The notes under the pieces: model-generated | Seen by the model: the letters and a program-made list of their open reading frames with translations, nothing else | Told to the model about the DNA's origin: nothing | The model's database searches: none | Made by a program: the position numbers and the translations under genes | Origin: Comamonas sp. | Lineage (GTDB): Bacteria > Pseudomonadota > Gammaproteobacteria > Burkholderiales > Burkholderiaceae_C | Assembly (NCBI GenBank): GCA_019236485.1 | Contig: JAFAIY010000576.1 | Coordinates: 1-7,057, forward strand | Length of the DNA stretch: 7,057 bases | Reading direction: 5' to 3' | Shown here: positions 6,514-7,057 of the stretch, in pieces | Layout: every line of letters begins with the position of its first letter | How positions within the stretch are numbered: the first letter of the stretch is position 1

Positions 6514-7057
6514 ATGCCAGACCCGCTCGAATCACAGACCATCGCTCTGCAGGGCCTGCTCACCCATACCCTGAGCGAACTGGGCATCGCAAACCGTCAT
6601 GAAGGCGAGCGCATCACGCTGGATGATGGCCTGCAACTGCTCCCGTTTGAGCTCAGGACCGAAGCCAGATCCGATGGCAACTGGAGCAGCAGCACGGTGA
6701 TCGAGGTCTATCACCCGCTGATCAAGGATGTGCTGTTCGAGTATCAGCATTCAGCGGGCAGCTCGTTACCCGAAGCTCTGCGCTCAGGCTTCAGAAGCTG
6801 GGCCCGCACGGATCTCGTCACGCTGCAGCAGGCCGTGCAGGACGAACTTGAGTGTCCATCGCTGAGCATGGGCTACAGCGACGAGCAGACGGGCACTGAA
6901 TACCGTCGCCAAGTCGTGCTCGGCCCCATGGCGCACTACCAGCAGCACTCTCCCGAGCCCCCCGCCACACAGACCGACGACGAAGCCGAACATGACTTCT
7001 GCCCCTGCTGCCTGTTCACCAACAGCATGGATGCCTTCAGCGATGTGCTCAAAGGGC
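6514..7057 (+). CDS. DUF6348-like protein with CPCC motif (cut by right edge)
   Basis: 181 residues are visible and the frame stays open to the right edge. It starts MPDPLESQTIALQGLL at an ATG with AAAGG four bases upstream. The body looks like a small soluble protein, with an alpha/beta segment around 59-78 (STVIEVYHPLIKDVLFEYQH), an acidic linker at about 145-160, and HDFCPCCLFTNSMDAF at 160-175. That HDFCPCCLFT pattern is what I associate with the uncharacterised DUF6348 family; this is from memory and unverified. The three cysteines (163, 165, 166) could bind metal or form a disulfide, but nothing proves it. There is no signal peptide or membrane helix. It is read in the same direction as the flavodoxin-like gene, 174 bases downstream, with structured DNA between, so it may have its own promoter. 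Confidence 0.7.
   Translation, partial: MPDPLESQTIALQGLLTHTLSELGIANRHEGERITLDDGLQLLPFELRTEARSDGNWSSSTVIEVYHPLIKDVLFEYQHSAGSSLPEALRSGFRSWARTDLVTLQQAVQDELECPSLSMGYSDEQTGTEYRRQVVLGPMAHYQQHSPEPPATQTDDEAEHDFCPCCLFTNSMDAFSDVLKG

Noticed and set aside
6354..6602. An 82-residue plus-strand open frame after the flavodoxin-like gene
   Set aside because: It runs through the palindromes and overlaps the next gene out of frame by 89 bases. An AAGGA lies upstream but at poor spacing, and the sequence is H-, R- and A-rich with no motif.

Overview
This 7,057-base window is GC-rich proteobacterial chromosome. The SMC head sequence, high GC3 and gene styles fit a betaproteobacterium of the Comamonadaceae (Comamonas/Delftia-like). 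That placement comes from recognising the protein sequences, not from a search.

Left part, minus strand: the window opens inside smc, read right to left from a GTG at 1544 off the left edge, so only the N-terminal head and part of the first coiled-coil arm are visible. A 237-base leader (1545-1781) separates it from a complete ynfA/UPF0060-type four-helix membrane protein (2111-1782). Only 34 bases further upstream on the same strand is the end of a large sensory c-di-GMP enzyme (5394-2146): CHASE-like periplasmic sensor between two membrane helices, two PAS domains, a degenerate GGDEF (GGDDF, no I-site) and an EAL domain with all the usual catalytic residues. I predict mainly a c-di-GMP phosphodiesterase.

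Middle: a 429-base divergent intergenic region (5395-5823) with a distinctly AT-rich core (about 34% GC over 5631-5760). It carries an FNR/ANR-like perfect inverted repeat, a second weaker FNR-like site that shares a 10-bp direct repeat with a third position, and a separate 18-bp dyad close to the c-di-GMP gene.

Right part, plus strand: a flavodoxin-fold protein (5824-6339) is preceded by a 9-codon leader ORF. The leader has a perfect Shine-Dalgarno, and its stop overlaps the gene's start as ATGA. After a 174-base spacer with several dyads comes the start of a DUF6348-like protein with a CPCC motif, cut by the right edge.

How they fit together: smc is housekeeping, ynfA is a small membrane protein of uncertain role, and the two divergent genes (a c-di-GMP sensor and a redox flavoprotein) may share an oxygen-responsive control region. 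No mobile element, CRISPR array, tRNA or rRNA was seen. The nearest thing to an undescribed system is that divergent control region and the leader-ORF arrangement in front of the flavodoxin gene.
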